This document shows positions 1 to 9,174 of a stretch of DNA of 64,000 bases, in pieces. Position numbers and translations under genes: made by a program. Numbering within the stretch: position 1 is the stretch's first letter; each line of letters opens with the position of its first letter. A model generated the notes under the pieces. The model ran no database searches and was not told where the DNA came from. It was given only the letters and a program-made list of their open reading frames with translations. Source of the DNA: Fortiea contorta PCC 7126 (lineage in GTDB: Bacteria > Cyanobacteriota > Cyanobacteriia > Cyanobacteriales > Nostocaceae); the NCBI RefSeq assembly GCF_000332295.1, contig NZ_KB235930.1, positions 186,895 to 250,894 on the forward strand, in the 5' to 3' direction.

Positions 1-635
1 ACTAAAGTTCCCCCTGCTGCATCTGCTGGTGGTGCTAACGGTTCTTGATTCTCAGTAGTATTATTTGTGTTCTCTCGTTGCTGTTGTGCAGCTAGTTCTC
101 GTTGTTTTTGTGCAGCTAGTTCTCGTTGTTTTTGTGCAGCTAATTCTCGTTGCTGTTGTGCAGCTAATTCTCGTTGCTGTTGTGCAACCAAATCCTTTTG
201 TTGCTGTACCGCTAATTCTCGTTGCAAAGCCGCTAATTCCCGCTCTTGTTGTGCAGCGAGTTCTCGTTGACGTTTTACCGCCAGAGCGATCGCTCTTTCA
301 TCTTCACTGATCGGCGCAGGTTTAACTGTTAATTTTTCTGTAGTCACACCTTGCTGCGGTAACTTTTCAGTTGTGGTTGCTGGCTTGGGTGATACAGATT
401 TGGTTGTAGGTTTTGGTTGTGGTTGAGCATCAATATCGATCAACTCCACAGCGATCGTCGATTCACTCTGCTGTTGCCATAATGAGCTGAACTGATAGGA
501 ACGGAGCAGCCAAAATGCCAACAAATGCAATGCAACTGAACCTAACACTACCGCAACCCACATTCCCGGTGGATCAGAGCGTCTCCTCCAGTCTTGATCT
601 GGACTTAAAGTTGTATCCGCAGACGTTGGTGTCAT
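1..635 (-). CDS. TonB-like periplasm-spanning protein, 5' part only
   Basis: The gene runs off the left edge, so only about 211 N-terminal residues are visible. It starts at an ATG read leftward from 635 (MTPTSADTTL). A short proline-rich cytoplasmic tail is followed by one membrane segment at about residues 25-45 (WVAVVLGSVALHLLAFWLL). Then comes a Pro/Lys/Thr-rich stretch and a charged, coiled-coil-like run of repeated QQQRELAA octapeptides at about 125-190. One inner-membrane anchor followed by a long periplasmic rod is the layout of TonB/TolA energy transducers, but the C-terminal TonB domain that would prove this is outside the window. The start lies 75 bp downstream of the end of cyaC on the same strand, so co-transcription is possible. 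TonB-like is an inference; it could be another anchored coiled-coil protein. Confidence 0.72.
   Translation of the reverse strand, partial: MTPTSADTTLSPDQDWRRRSDPPGMWVAVVLGSVALHLLAFWLLRSYQFSSLWQQQSESTIAVELIDIDAQPQPKPTTKSVSPKPATTTEKLPQQGVTTEKLTVKPAPISEDERAIALAVKRQRELAAQQERELAALQRELAVQQQKDLVAQQQRELAAQQQRELAAQKQRELAAQKQRELAAQQQRENTNNTTENQEPLAPPADAAGGTL
130..260 (-). repeat. In-gene tandem repeat coding QQQRELAA octapeptides
   Basis: About six consecutive 24-bp units code for (K/Q)QRELAAQ in the TonB-like gene. Copies are nearly identical at the DNA level, for example repeated GTGCAGCTAATTCTCGTTG on the plus strand, which suggests recent expansion by slippage. The coded product would be a charged alpha-helical coiled coil. 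Confidence 0.7.
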
Positions 636-709
636 CTGAAGTATGAAGTATAAAGTATTTTGACAGCCTCTAACTTTATTCGCGCCAACCGACTTACTCC
701 AGTCTGATT

Positions 710-3700
710 TTACCGATTAACCATCACCTCTGGTGTCACCGCAAAAGTCAAAACTGTTTCATCGACTCCCTTAAGTTCTAAAGGACTGACCTTAGTAATC
801 TCTTCATCCTGCAAATAATCTGCCACAGCAGCAGAAACCAAAATAGTACCCGGAATAGCAGCAGACTGCAACCTAGCAGCAATATTCACACTAGGGCCAA
901 TAGCAGTATAATCAGCTCTTTCCGCACTACCAAACATCCCCACAACAGCTGTACCCTGGTGAATACCGCAGCGAAACTTGACCCCAGCGTGTCCATCAGC
1001 ATCAAATATCCCTTGATTTCGCCAATGCTGATTTAACTCCGCCAGAGATTTGTGCATTGCTCTGGCTGTATTGATAGCACGGCGTACCTGTTCATTCGGG
1101 GTCAATTCTTCCGGCGCTCCATACAAAGCTAAAATCGCATCGCCCATAAATTTATCTACAGTTCCACCGTTATCAAACACAGTCTTGGTCATGGACTCTA
1201 AATACTCATTTAATAACTCTGCCACGCGCCGGGATCTGAGAGTATTTGCTAACTGAGTAAAACCAACTATGTCACTAAACAAAACCGTAATCAAACGGGG
1301 TTCCGGTCGTAAATCCAGTGTCAAATCTCCCGTCGCCGCTTTTTTTACCAAAGCAGGCGGTAAAAACCGCTTCAGCACAGATTCTGTCAGATAAGTATTT
1401 AATTCTACAACCCGCCGCTCATTTTCCTTCAATGCCAACAGATTTCTCACCTCAGCCAAAAGTTCTCGATCATTAAATGGTTTCGCCAAATAAGCATCCG
1501 CACCATATTCCGTACTTTCAATGCGGGTTTCTTCATCTATTTTGGCAGTGAGTAAAATAATGGGTATACCCTTGAGATTATCCTGATTGCGGATCATCTC
1601 AATCATCTCCAGTCCCGTTACCACTGGCATCATTAAATCACTGATAATTAAGCTGGGGGAGGTTTTTTGAGCTATGTAAAATCCCTCAGCACCGTTGCGA
1701 GCGGTCTGGACTCGATAACCATTACTGCGAATAATCTCAGATACATAAGCACGCAAATCTGGGTTATCGTCTACAACTAGAATTAAGTGTTGATGCTTCC
1801 CTAAACTAGCATTGCCGTTACCCTGCAATTCCTGCTCATCAGATAAGACCGATGAAATCCCTTCACCGTCAGTGATTGGCTCTACTAATTCTAAATCAGC
1901 CAATTCCACACTAGCACGGCTTGTTTTCAGTTCTGCAGGCGTTTCTAGTAATTGTTCTGGAGGTAAGTGTTTATTTCCTGTTACCAATTCAATAGTAAAA
2001 CTGGTACCTGCTCCGTAAACTGAATCCACAGTTACTGTACCACCGTGGAGTTCTACTAATTCTTTGACTAAAGCCAAACCTAAACCACTACCTTCATAGG
2101 AGCGGTTCTCTGAACCTTCAGCTTGGCGAAAACGCTCAAATAGCTGGGGAATTTGTTGAGGAACAATGCCAATTCCTGTATCTTGTACTTGTAAGGTGCA
2201 GCGATCGCCTGTTGATAACACCTTAACAGTAATTGTTCCACCTTCCGGCGTAAATTTCATCGCATTCGACAGTAGATTATACACCACCTTGTCAAATTTT
2301 TCCATATCTAAATAAACAGGCGGACAGACGCCCAACTCTGTCACGAGACTGAGCGCCTTTTTCTCACAGTATGGGCGAAATGACTCGACAATTTGACTAA
2401 CAAATTCCACTAAATCGCATGGGCGAAAATTCGGCTGCATTCTCCCTGCATCCAACCGTTGCAAATCTAACAGTTGATTGACTAATCTTAACAAACGGCG
2501 GGAGTTACGCAGAGCGATCGCACTTTGGGCATGAGATAAACCCTCGCCCGTCCCCACCGCCGATTCTAAAGGCCCTTGAATCAAGGTGATGGGTGTGCGG
2601 AATTCATGGGAAATATTCTGGAAAAATTCAGTTTTTTGCTTGTCTAATTGCAACAAGCGCTCCGCCTGTTCTCGTGTCTTTTGATACAAATGAGATTGTT
2701 GCACAGCGATCGCTGCTTGTACAGCCACAGCTTTAGCCAGTTCAATATCTGACGCTAGCCACAGTCTAACTTGACTACCAACGCGCAGAGTAATACTGCC
2801 AATACATTTACCATCAGCCAACAACGGTACAACCATTAGCGATCGCGCCGCCATTTTTAAAGGCAAATCAAACCCTTTGAGCGCTGAATAGCAACTGCTC
2901 ATATCCGCAATTACCACAGGTTCATGTGTCCGCAATATTTCTTGTAAAACAGGATTTTCTCTAATAGGTACTTGAGAATCAGGTAATCGGTGTCTTAATT
3001 TATAGTCATCCTCTAAATCTTCTGCCTGAGTTAGTTCAACAGCATCCTCTAGACTGGGAGAACTTTCATACAAACCCACACACTGCACAAACTCATCTTC
3101 CTCAGTCCACAAAGACAGCACACAACCATCAACTTGTAAAGCTTGGCCCAATTGTTCCGTAATCGCGGCAAAAATATCTTGCGGATCTAAACTAGAACGG
3201 ATCGCCGTCGTAATTGTATTAATTAAAGCCTCTCGTTTCGCCAGAGCACGCACTTGTTCATAAGCATAGGCTTGAGACAAAGCCAAAGCAGCTTGATCCG
3301 CCACCATCGAAACCAGCTGTACCTCGTCATCCCGCCAAATCCGCGGCTTTTGACATTGATGTAGCGCCAGTACTGCCATTAATTCCTGTTGGCAAATCAA
3401 AGGTACAATTAAGCTAGAGCAAATATTAGCAGTAGCAAAAGCTACAGAGCGTTGGCGTAATTCCACCACATCTCTCTGAATGCGCTCATCATCCGCCACA
3501 TTACTAATTACCTGGACTTCGCGGGTTTCCCAGACAGTTTGAGCCAATAAAGAAGCAGCGGGAAAAGAAGATAAAGCAGTCCCATTTTCCTCACTATTCG
3601 CTTTCTGGTAGATAAACCCCTCCTCACTCAACCGCTCGTCCTGAAAAGGACGTAACAGACAAACATCTACCTCCAGCATATGACCCACAGTATTGACAAT

Positions 3701-4201
3701 CGCTTGCAAAATTTGCCGATAATCTAAAGCACTGCGAATTGTATTCGTAACAGTATTCAGCAGCGATTCTTGGCGTAACGTCCGGGTGAGTTCATAAGTT
3801 CTGGCTTTGAGAACGTTGTGAGTATCTAAAGCTTGGCGTACCACCGCCTTTAGTTCCTCAGCTTCCCACGGTTTAGTGACATATTTAAATACTTTGCCAG
3901 CGTTAATCGCCTCCACCAAATCTTCCACATCAGTGTAGCCAGTTAAAATAATCCGGATAATATCTGGGTATTGAGTCGCTGTCAGGCTTAAAAATTCTGT
4001 ACCACTCATTATCGGCATTCGCTGATCAGAGATAATCACTGAAACCTCTCCTTCGAGTGAGAGCAAATCCAGCGCCGCAGGCCCAGAAGTTGCTCTCAGC
4101 ACTTTATAGTCACGATAAAAAGTGCGATAGAGCAAATCCAGGTTGTCTGGTTCATCATCGACAACCAATATTTTCGGCTTACTGTTTGCTTGGGATTTCA
4201 T
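710..4201 (-). CDS. cyaC: CyaC-type hybrid sensor kinase / class III adenylate cyclase
   Basis: A 1163-residue multidomain protein expected to make cAMP under phosphorelay control. Domains in order: receiver 1 (about 10-125, D15/D16, phospho-acceptor D59, K110); two GAF domains (about 150-310 and 330-505); HisKA with SHEFRTP, H532; HATPase (N box YNLLSNAMKF at 641-650, DTGIGI at 674-679, GSGLGLA at 704-710); receiver 2 (about 806-920, D855, K907); and a class III cyclase domain (about 970-1155) with metal-binding D977 in FSDIVGFT and D1021 in KFMGDAI. The receiver-GAF-GAF-kinase-receiver-cyclase order and length match cyanobacterial CyaC (family knowledge). All catalytic residues I can place are present. 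It is likely cytoplasmic, as no membrane segment is seen. Which signals the GAF domains bind cannot be told; no chromophore Cys motif is obvious. Confidence 0.93.
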   Translation of the reverse strand: MKSQANSKPKILVVDDEPDNLDLLYRTFYRDYKVLRATSGPAALDLLSLEGEVSVIISDQRMPIMSGTEFLSLTATQYPDIIRIILTGYTDVEDLVEAINAGKVFKYVTKPWEAEELKAVVRQALDTHNVLKARTYELTRTLRQESLLNTVTNTIRSALDYRQILQAIVNTVGHMLEVDVCLLRPFQDERLSEEGFIYQKANSEENGTALSSFPAASLLAQTVWETREVQVISNVADDERIQRDVVELRQRSVAFATANICSSLIVPLICQQELMAVLALHQCQKPRIWRDDEVQLVSMVADQAALALSQAYAYEQVRALAKREALINTITTAIRSSLDPQDIFAAITEQLGQALQVDGCVLSLWTEEDEFVQCVGLYESSPSLEDAVELTQAEDLEDDYKLRHRLPDSQVPIRENPVLQEILRTHEPVVIADMSSCYSALKGFDLPLKMAARSLMVVPLLADGKCIGSITLRVGSQVRLWLASDIELAKAVAVQAAIAVQQSHLYQKTREQAERLLQLDKQKTEFFQNISHEFRTPITLIQGPLESAVGTGEGLSHAQSAIALRNSRRLLRLVNQLLDLQRLDAGRMQPNFRPCDLVEFVSQIVESFRPYCEKKALSLVTELGVCPPVYLDMEKFDKVVYNLLSNAMKFTPEGGTITVKVLSTGDRCTLQVQDTGIGIVPQQIPQLFERFRQAEGSENRSYEGSGLGLALVKELVELHGGTVTVDSVYGAGTSFTIELVTGNKHLPPEQLLETPAELKTSRASVELADLELVEPITDGEGISSVLSDEQELQGNGNASLGKHQHLILVVDDNPDLRAYVSEIIRSNGYRVQTARNGAEGFYIAQKTSPSLIISDLMMPVVTGLEMIEMIRNQDNLKGIPIILLTAKIDEETRIESTEYGADAYLAKPFNDRELLAEVRNLLALKENERRVVELNTYLTESVLKRFLPPALVKKAATGDLTLDLRPEPRLITVLFSDIVGFTQLANTLRSRRVAELLNEYLESMTKTVFDNGGTVDKFMGDAILALYGAPEELTPNEQVRRAINTARAMHKSLAELNQHWRNQGIFDADGHAGVKFRCGIHQGTAVVGMFGSAERADYTAIGPSVNIAARLQSAAIPGTILVSAAVADYLQDEEITKVSPLELKGVDETVLTFAVTPEVMVNR

Positions 4202-5200
4202 GCACCGCTTTCCTGCTGCAACGGCAGTTGGATAAAGAATAATCTGATCAGGTAAGAGCAGAGCATTTTGACCAATAGGACTGTTTGGTTACATGACTGC
4301 TGAGTGTGGGAGGATTTACTCACAGTAATTTGTCTCGACGGCTAGTAATGATTGCTATTCGCTCCAGTGCAGAGCAATTAATCGGATATGTAGTAAGCGT
4401 GTTACAGAATGGATACTGGCTGATCAAATTTTCCCTCACCTCCGGCGAGAACTCTCCAAAACAATAAGCAGCACTCAAGCTTGGCTGAAAAAACCATCTG
4501 TCGCTGCATATTAAGTTTTCCCGTTGTAGCAGTAGCGCTAACACTTGTAGGTAAATTTTATTTATGACACTCATGATAGAGATGGCAATGTTACAACAAT
4601 AAAATTTAAACCTCAAAGTGTACGATAAAAAAAATACCCGTACTTAATTTAGCAGTGAAGAGGTAGGGAAGCGATCGCCCACAAAGTACTAACTTTGCCC
4701 GGAAAATTTTTCCCACTGTCCTGTTACTCTAGCCAAGGCTGCGATCAAGGATGAAGTATAAAGTATGAATTCATACAAAGCAGCATGGACGAAAAAAATT
4801 AAATTCTTCCATCAAGAGTACCCCATCCGAGAATCGTTGGAGTAATTTCATACCTCATCCTTTATCTTCATCCTTCAACAGCTTTAGGCTGACGGTAGTT
4901 ACGACCCTGAAAGACAATTGCGTAAATTCTGAATAAACTGCCCACAAAGGAGCAGAGTATGTTATCACCTTAAAAAACCTACGTCATCCATATACAGTAT
5001 ATTAAGGTGTCGCACTATTATTTCCAGCACAAGCAAGCACTATCTTCAAGACAAAGGCTGGGAGCTAAAGACGAAAAATAAGGAAATAAGGATTTTCATA
5101 CTTGATTTTGACTAAATTGGAGCACAGATGACACCGCTCCAAGTTTAATGCTCTCAGCATCTGATAATTTCCATACTAGTTTGATAGTATTTTATGATAT
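4202..5200. other. 1-kb stretch without a convincing gene
   Basis: The region upstream of cyaC and of the GNAT gene is AT-rich. It holds short degenerate repeats of the GATGAAGTATAAAGTATGAA / CATCCTTTATCTTCATCCTTC type near 4749-4770 and 4850-4878; the same family occurs near 640, 37850 and 45070. A 98-codon minus-strand open frame (4320-4616) has a Cys-rich, atypical composition and no recognisable domain, so I do not call it. The cyaC promoter should lie just above 4201 and that of the GNAT gene below 5200, but I can assign no definite boxes. Confidence 0.6.
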
Positions 5201-5860
5201 TTGAGAAAATTTCCACTGTATGAAATCAACACTGAGCTAGCCTTGACATCCTGGTTTTTTCACCCCTATCACCAAGAGCCAGTCACACCCGCCGCCAAGC
5301 AAATTGATCGCCAATTTCACATCCGCGCGGCTACACCTGCTGATTTGACTGATGTTGCTCAAGTCATTGCGGAAAGCTTTCACTCCCAAAATGGTATATG
5401 GGGATGGGCTTTTCCAGTTCTCCGTTTGGGTATCTACGAAGACTTAAAGCACCGACTGGCCTCGCCTGCGCCCCATCATGTTTGCTTGGTTGCTATTGAT
5501 ACCACTATGAGTGCAACTAACAATTTAGTCGGAACTGTGGAACTGGGTTTGCGTCTGAGTGACTCATGGACAACAGTAGGTAAAACTTTTCCGTACCTGT
5601 CTAATCTAGCCGTTCGCCCAAAATATCGCCGACACGGTGTGGCTTCAGGCTTGCTGACAAATTGTGAAAAATTTTGTCGGGAATGGGGATATCAAGATTT
5701 GTATCTCCACGTTTTGGAAAAGAACTATCATGCTAGACAACTTTATTTTAAACAGGGCTATCAGGTTTATAAAGTTGAATCTACTTGGAACATGTTTCTT
5801 TTAAAATATTCACACCAGCTATTCTTGCACAAGTATTTGCGGTCTGAACCCAGTATCTAA
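5201..5860 (+). CDS. GNAT family N-acetyltransferase
   Basis: This predicted acetyl-CoA-dependent N-acetyltransferase has an unknown acceptor. The GNAT core spans about residues 40-205. Strand beta-4 (YLSNLAVRPKYR, about 147-158) leads into the acetyl-CoA pyrophosphate loop RRHGVASGLL (R-x-x-G-x-A), followed by the motif B region (YLHVLEKNYHARQLYFKQGYQV), where the Y/F-x-x-x-G-F/Y end of the fold is clear. No ATG is in frame upstream; the frame opens at a TTG at 5201 right after a stop at 5195, so the true start may be this TTG or a later codon. The first 40 residues are not part of the GNAT fold. The gene is alone, with about 690 bp of empty sequence behind it. The fold is sure; the substrate is not. 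Confidence 0.85.
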   Translation: MRKFPLYEINTELALTSWFFHPYHQEPVTPAAKQIDRQFHIRAATPADLTDVAQVIAESFHSQNGIWGWAFPVLRLGIYEDLKHRLASPAPHHVCLVAIDTTMSATNNLVGTVELGLRLSDSWTTVGKTFPYLSNLAVRPKYRRHGVASGLLTNCEKFCREWGYQDLYLHVLEKNYHARQLYFKQGYQVYKVESTWNMFLLKYSHQLFLHKYLRSEPSI

Positions 5861-6552
5861 ATGGTATCTGAGCGATTTTATCTTGTGATTTGAGAACTAC
5901 CAGAGTGCGAATACACAAATTTTTGCTAATGAGAATTAATTTCGTAACTTAGCTTAATCTTTAGCTTCAATAATGTTAAACATTAGCGTGTCAATGTCGG
6001 CGGCTTTCGTGCAATCGCGTTTTTGAAGATTTATCATCATAATTTTCTTGAAACCTTAGTCTACTAATTTAGCTTTTATGTTTTACTATTTTTAATTTTT
6101 ACATCAGATATTGTGAAGGCTGCTGGAAATATAGTATCTTTCTCAAAAAGAAACACTATCCTATTGACTCTACTAAATTACAAATAATTAACCACTTCGG
6201 TGTAAATTAATATTCTTTAATTAAAAATAAATATTAGCAGGGGTATAACGAAAGAGATACTACACAAAACTATCTTCATAAAAATCATAAATTCCTTATA
6301 AAAACTTTGTATTGGCAATGTTCATCTTTATAGAAACTTTAAAATAAAGTCCGCTGGAGTGGAGGACAAATGCAGTTAAATCTCATAAAATATGATTACT
6401 AAATTATTGAACAATCGTATTGTCCGTAATTTTAGATAGGCCTACTAAAAAAATCGGGATAAGAAGAAAAATCAAAAATTTCGTTTTACTTAACTTCAAA
6501 TCCTGGTTTTAAGTGCTTACTATTAACCAACTATTAGCAAGTTTGAAAAAAC
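5861..6552. other. AT-rich intergenic region, nothing identified
   Basis: About 690 bp of strongly AT-rich DNA. I find no open frame with coding character, no tRNA-like cloverleaf, no T-tailed hairpin and no clear tandem repeat. It presumably carries the promoter of the gene starting at 6553. Confidence 0.5.
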
Positions 6553-7107
6553 ATGGATAGCGAAGAGCGCCGACGCTATCAGACTGCTATGATATCAACT
6601 TATTATTCTGATACCACATTCCTTGCCCATTTTGCCATGCCAGATGGAACTGAGCAATCTCAAGGCTCGGACACCCTCTCACTTTTGCAAACTGGAAAGG
6701 TGTTTATAATCAATAGTCGCAGACGGAATGGATTAATTCTTTTTAAACGCTACCATGCAGAGTTTGCTGGGCCCGGAGCAGCGGTAGGTGGGAATTACGA
6801 TTGTGATTGTCAAAGGGTACTGCCAATCGGTAATCTGTCCTTATTGACGCCTGAATCCTATGAGGAACGCCAGAAGGCTTACTTAATCAGGCGACAATGG
6901 ATTCGGTTGATCAAACAAATTACTGAAAATCCGGTAGCACCACAACGAGTCCAGAAAATTCTCGATCAATTTGAACAATATTTTCCACCAGAAACGGTAG
7001 CCCATTTACCGGATATAGCTTTTGCTCATTTAGTCGGTGTTTTACCACAAACGGTCGGTATAGTACGCCGTTTGGGTGGCGAAGGAGACAGTAGATTTAA
7101 TTATTGA
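6553..7107 (+). CDS. Unknown protein, possible C-terminal HTH
   Basis: A 184-residue soluble protein that I cannot assign to a named family. There is no signal peptide or membrane segment. The N-terminal half is mixed and contains a Cys pair (NYDCDCQR, about residues 90-97). The C-terminal third is helical. The last helices (LPDIAFAHLVGVLPQTVGIVRRLGG, about 153-177) resemble a Crp-like helix-turn-helix of the form A-x-x-x-G-V-x-x-x-T-V-x-x-x-x-R, so a DNA-binding role is possible but only inferred. It starts with ATG after a purine-poor leader and ends 8 bp from the convergent hisC stop. The clean 184-codon frame with neighbour-like codon use makes it a real gene. Confidence 0.7.
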   Translation: MDSEERRRYQTAMISTYYSDTTFLAHFAMPDGTEQSQGSDTLSLLQTGKVFIINSRRRNGLILFKRYHAEFAGPGAAVGGNYDCDCQRVLPIGNLSLLTPESYEERQKAYLIRRQWIRLIKQITENPVAPQRVQKILDQFEQYFPPETVAHLPDIAFAHLVGVLPQTVGIVRRLGGEGDSRFNY

Positions 7108-7115
7108 GTGAATTA

Positions 7116-8276
7116 TTAAAAGTCGAAATTTGCCAAAGCGACTTGAATGTGATTCCAGGTGCGTGCATTTTCTTCGGGAGTTCCGATAGTAATTCTTAAT
7201 CCGGTATTCAATAGCCGTACCAAAGTGCCGGATATCTTGAGCTTATCATGTAGATTATTTAAAATACTGCTGTGCGGGTCAGCACCCTGTTCTCGGACAC
7301 GCAAATAAATAAAGTTAGCAGCGCTTTCCCCAATTTGCAATATTGAGTGTTGAGATAGCAGTTGAATGAGTTTGTCTCGTTCAGCTAAGGTTTGCGGAAT
7401 AGATTTTAGCAAGATCTGGCGGTTTTGTAAAGCCAGTTTTGCTGCTGTGAGGGAGAAGCTGGGAAGATTGTAGGGTAAGCGAACTTTTTCTAAGATAGCG
7501 ATCGCTTCTGGATCAGCGATAGAATAGCCAACACGCAGTGCTGCTAACCGGAACGCTTTGGAAAAAGTACGTAATATCAACCAATTAGGGCGCAGAGTCA
7601 ATTCTCCCACTAAAGTATTTTGGCTAAACTCGAAATAAGCTTCATCAATTACCACTAAAATCTCTTCACCCAGACTTTTCAGCCATGCTATCTCGGCTGT
7701 CGTCAAAGGATTAGCAGTGGGAGAATTGGGATGAACCACAAAAACCACGCGAATCGGCGGATTTTGAGTTTGGGCGATCGCTTTTTGTGCTGCTGTTAAG
7801 TCAATTTCAAAATTAGTTTCATTCCTAGCCACCGCGACTACGGGAATGCCTAACGTCTGTGCCAAAATTGCGTACATCGAGAAAGTAGGATTGGCAGCGA
7901 GAATTGCTCCTTGTCCCCCTAAACATGTGATAATCAACAAAGAGCGGATGAGTTCATCTGAACCATTACCTATAGAAATATTAGCAGCAGTAACTGAGGG
8001 TGAAGCTAGGGTTGCCGACTCGTTGACATATTCAGCGATCGCTGCCTTTAATGTCTCATGTCCACCATCCGGATAACGATTTGTCTCTATTATTTGCTCA
8101 TAAGCCTCAGCTAACTTTGCTTTTAGCTCAAGTGGTAAATCGTATGGGCTTTCATTCGTATCTAGCCGATCGAGCTGCTTTGCGACTGCTTCGGTGGTAC
8201 TGCTACTGGGATGGGGTTTGTAAGCGGTAAACTTAGCTAAATCTGGTCGAATAAATGGAATCATAGTTTCAGTCAA
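7116..8276 (-). CDS. hisC: Histidinol-phosphate aminotransferase
   Basis: A PLP-dependent class I/II aminotransferase of 386 residues, expected to convert imidazole-acetol phosphate plus glutamate to histidinol phosphate in histidine synthesis. Family marks are [11 protein letters not shown] near the N-terminus, the RYPDGG substrate loop, GNGSDELI (PLP phosphate region), [19 protein letters not shown] (Asp to the PLP ring nitrogen) and [17 protein letters not shown] with the Schiff-base lysine near residue 240. Length is slightly above the usual 350-370 because of a long N-terminal segment. No other his gene is nearby, which is normal in cyanobacteria where his genes are scattered. An aromatic aminotransferase of the HisC fold cannot be excluded. 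Confidence 0.9.
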   Translation of the reverse strand: MTETMIPFIRPDLAKFTAYKPHPSSSTTEAVAKQLDRLDTNESPYDLPLELKAKLAEAYEQIIETNRYPDGGHETLKAAIAEYVNESATLASPSVTAANISIGNGSDELIRSLLIITCLGGQGAILAANPTFSMYAILAQTLGIPVVAVARNETNFEIDLTAAQKAIAQTQNPPIRVVFVVHPNSPTANPLTTAEIAWLKSLGEEILVVIDEAYFEFSQNTLVGELTLRPNWLILRTFSKAFRLAALRVGYSIADPEAIAILEKVRLPYNLPSFSLTAAKLALQNRQILLKSIPQTLAERDKLIQLLSQHSILQIGESAANFIYLRVREQGADPHSSILNNLHDKLKISGTLVRLLNTGLRITIGTPEENARTWNHIQVALANFDF

Positions 8277-8369
8277 TAGTCATTTGTCCTTGGTCATTAG
8301 TCATTGGTAACGGGCGTCGGACAAATGACTAGGGACATTGGTCATGTAAGAGTTTAATATTTTACAGCG
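8277..8369. repeat. Short degenerate GTCATTAGTCATT repeats
   Basis: The gap between hisC and the hydrolase gene is filled by repeated GTCATTTGTC / GTCATTAGTCATTGG words and an inverted copy (GGACAAATGACTAGGGAC). This low-complexity filler is of the kind common between genes in Nostocales. Confidence 0.6.
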
Positions 8370-9014
8370 TCAAGGTAACTGGCAAAACAGACAAATTGCC
8401 TGCCAAATTTCACTCATCACATTACTCAAGCTATGATCGCTGTCGAGTTCCACTAATTCTACCCAAGGACGCGATCGCGCAAAGTCACGACTAGCCGCAA
8501 CAGGTATGACTTCATCCTTTTTGCCATGCAAAATTAGAGTAGGGATAGGGCGTTGCAAAGTTTCTTCTCGATATTGAGCCGCATCTGTCACGAAATCATA
8601 ACTTAGGGGGAGTGAGCGCCCCTCCCCATAATGGTGAACCATGAGATATTTGTCATGTTGCCAAAGCTTGACCGCTTCATCTCCTAGCTGGGGCAACCAA
8701 TGAGATAAAAAGTCAAAAGCTGGTGCTAGCAGCACTAGTTTATTTACCTGCACATATTTTTCTCCCAGATGGGCACAAGTCAACCCGCCCAAGCTGGAGC
8801 CGATTAGTGTCACACAGACAGAATCGTCAGCAAATTCCTTCGCAACTTGAGAGAGTTGACGAGTGATTGTCAGGTTAAGAAAATCGTCTGCGTTGAGATC
8901 GGGGACTGTCAACTTTGTCTGAATCTGAGTAAAGCGATCGCTAATATATCGCGCTTTAGCAGAATAAGGACTAGAAGCGAAGCCGTGTAAGTAGATATAC
9001 TGCTTAACCATCAA
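8370..9014 (-). CDS. YqiA-like alpha/beta hydrolase (esterase)
   Basis: A 214-residue single-domain alpha/beta hydrolase. The N-terminal IYLHGFASSPYSAKA is the oxyanion and lid opening typical of the YqiA/UPF0227 group. The nucleophile elbow is IGSSLGG (Ser74). The acid is in LHGKKDEVIP and the catalytic His is in LDSDHSLSN near the C-terminus, so the triad is complete. No signal peptide is seen, hence cytoplasmic. Substrate is unknown; an acyl ester is likely from the family. It lies on the same strand as hisC and the FecR gene. A strong hairpin separates it from the latter, so it probably has its own promoter. Confidence 0.85.
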   Translation of the reverse strand: MMVKQYIYLHGFASSPYSAKARYISDRFTQIQTKLTVPDLNADDFLNLTITRQLSQVAKEFADDSVCVTLIGSSLGGLTCAHLGEKYVQVNKLVLLAPAFDFLSHWLPQLGDEAVKLWQHDKYLMVHHYGEGRSLPLSYDFVTDAAQYREETLQRPIPTLILHGKKDEVIPVAASRDFARSRPWVELVELDSDHSLSNVMSEIWQAICLFCQLP

Positions 9015-9082
9015 ATTTTTTTCGTAATTTCATCACGAAAAAGTATAAACACAAAGGTTTTTTGGCAATCGGTCTGTAAAAC

Positions 9083-9121
9083 AATGTCAGAGAAGTGGGT
9101 TGAGTTTACTTCTCTGACATT
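9083..9121 (-). terminator. 14-bp perfect stem-loop after the FecR gene
   Basis: AATGTCAGAGAAGT (9083-9096) and its exact complement (9108-9121) enclose an 11-nt loop. Read on the minus strand the stem is followed by TGTTTTAC. It sits between the stop of the FecR-domain gene (9175) and the start of the hydrolase gene (9014), so it most likely ends FecR transcription; an RNA-processing or stability element is the alternative. Confidence 0.7.
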
Positions 9122-9174
9122 ACACAAAGTTTAGTTTACGCTGATAGCCCCATTACAGAGAAGACATCAAAGTT

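Noticed and set aside
4320-4616. 98-codon minus-strand open frame upstream of cyaC
   Set aside because: Unusual composition (many Cys, Ile, Ser), no domain, no ribosome site; kept only as part of the intergenic entry.
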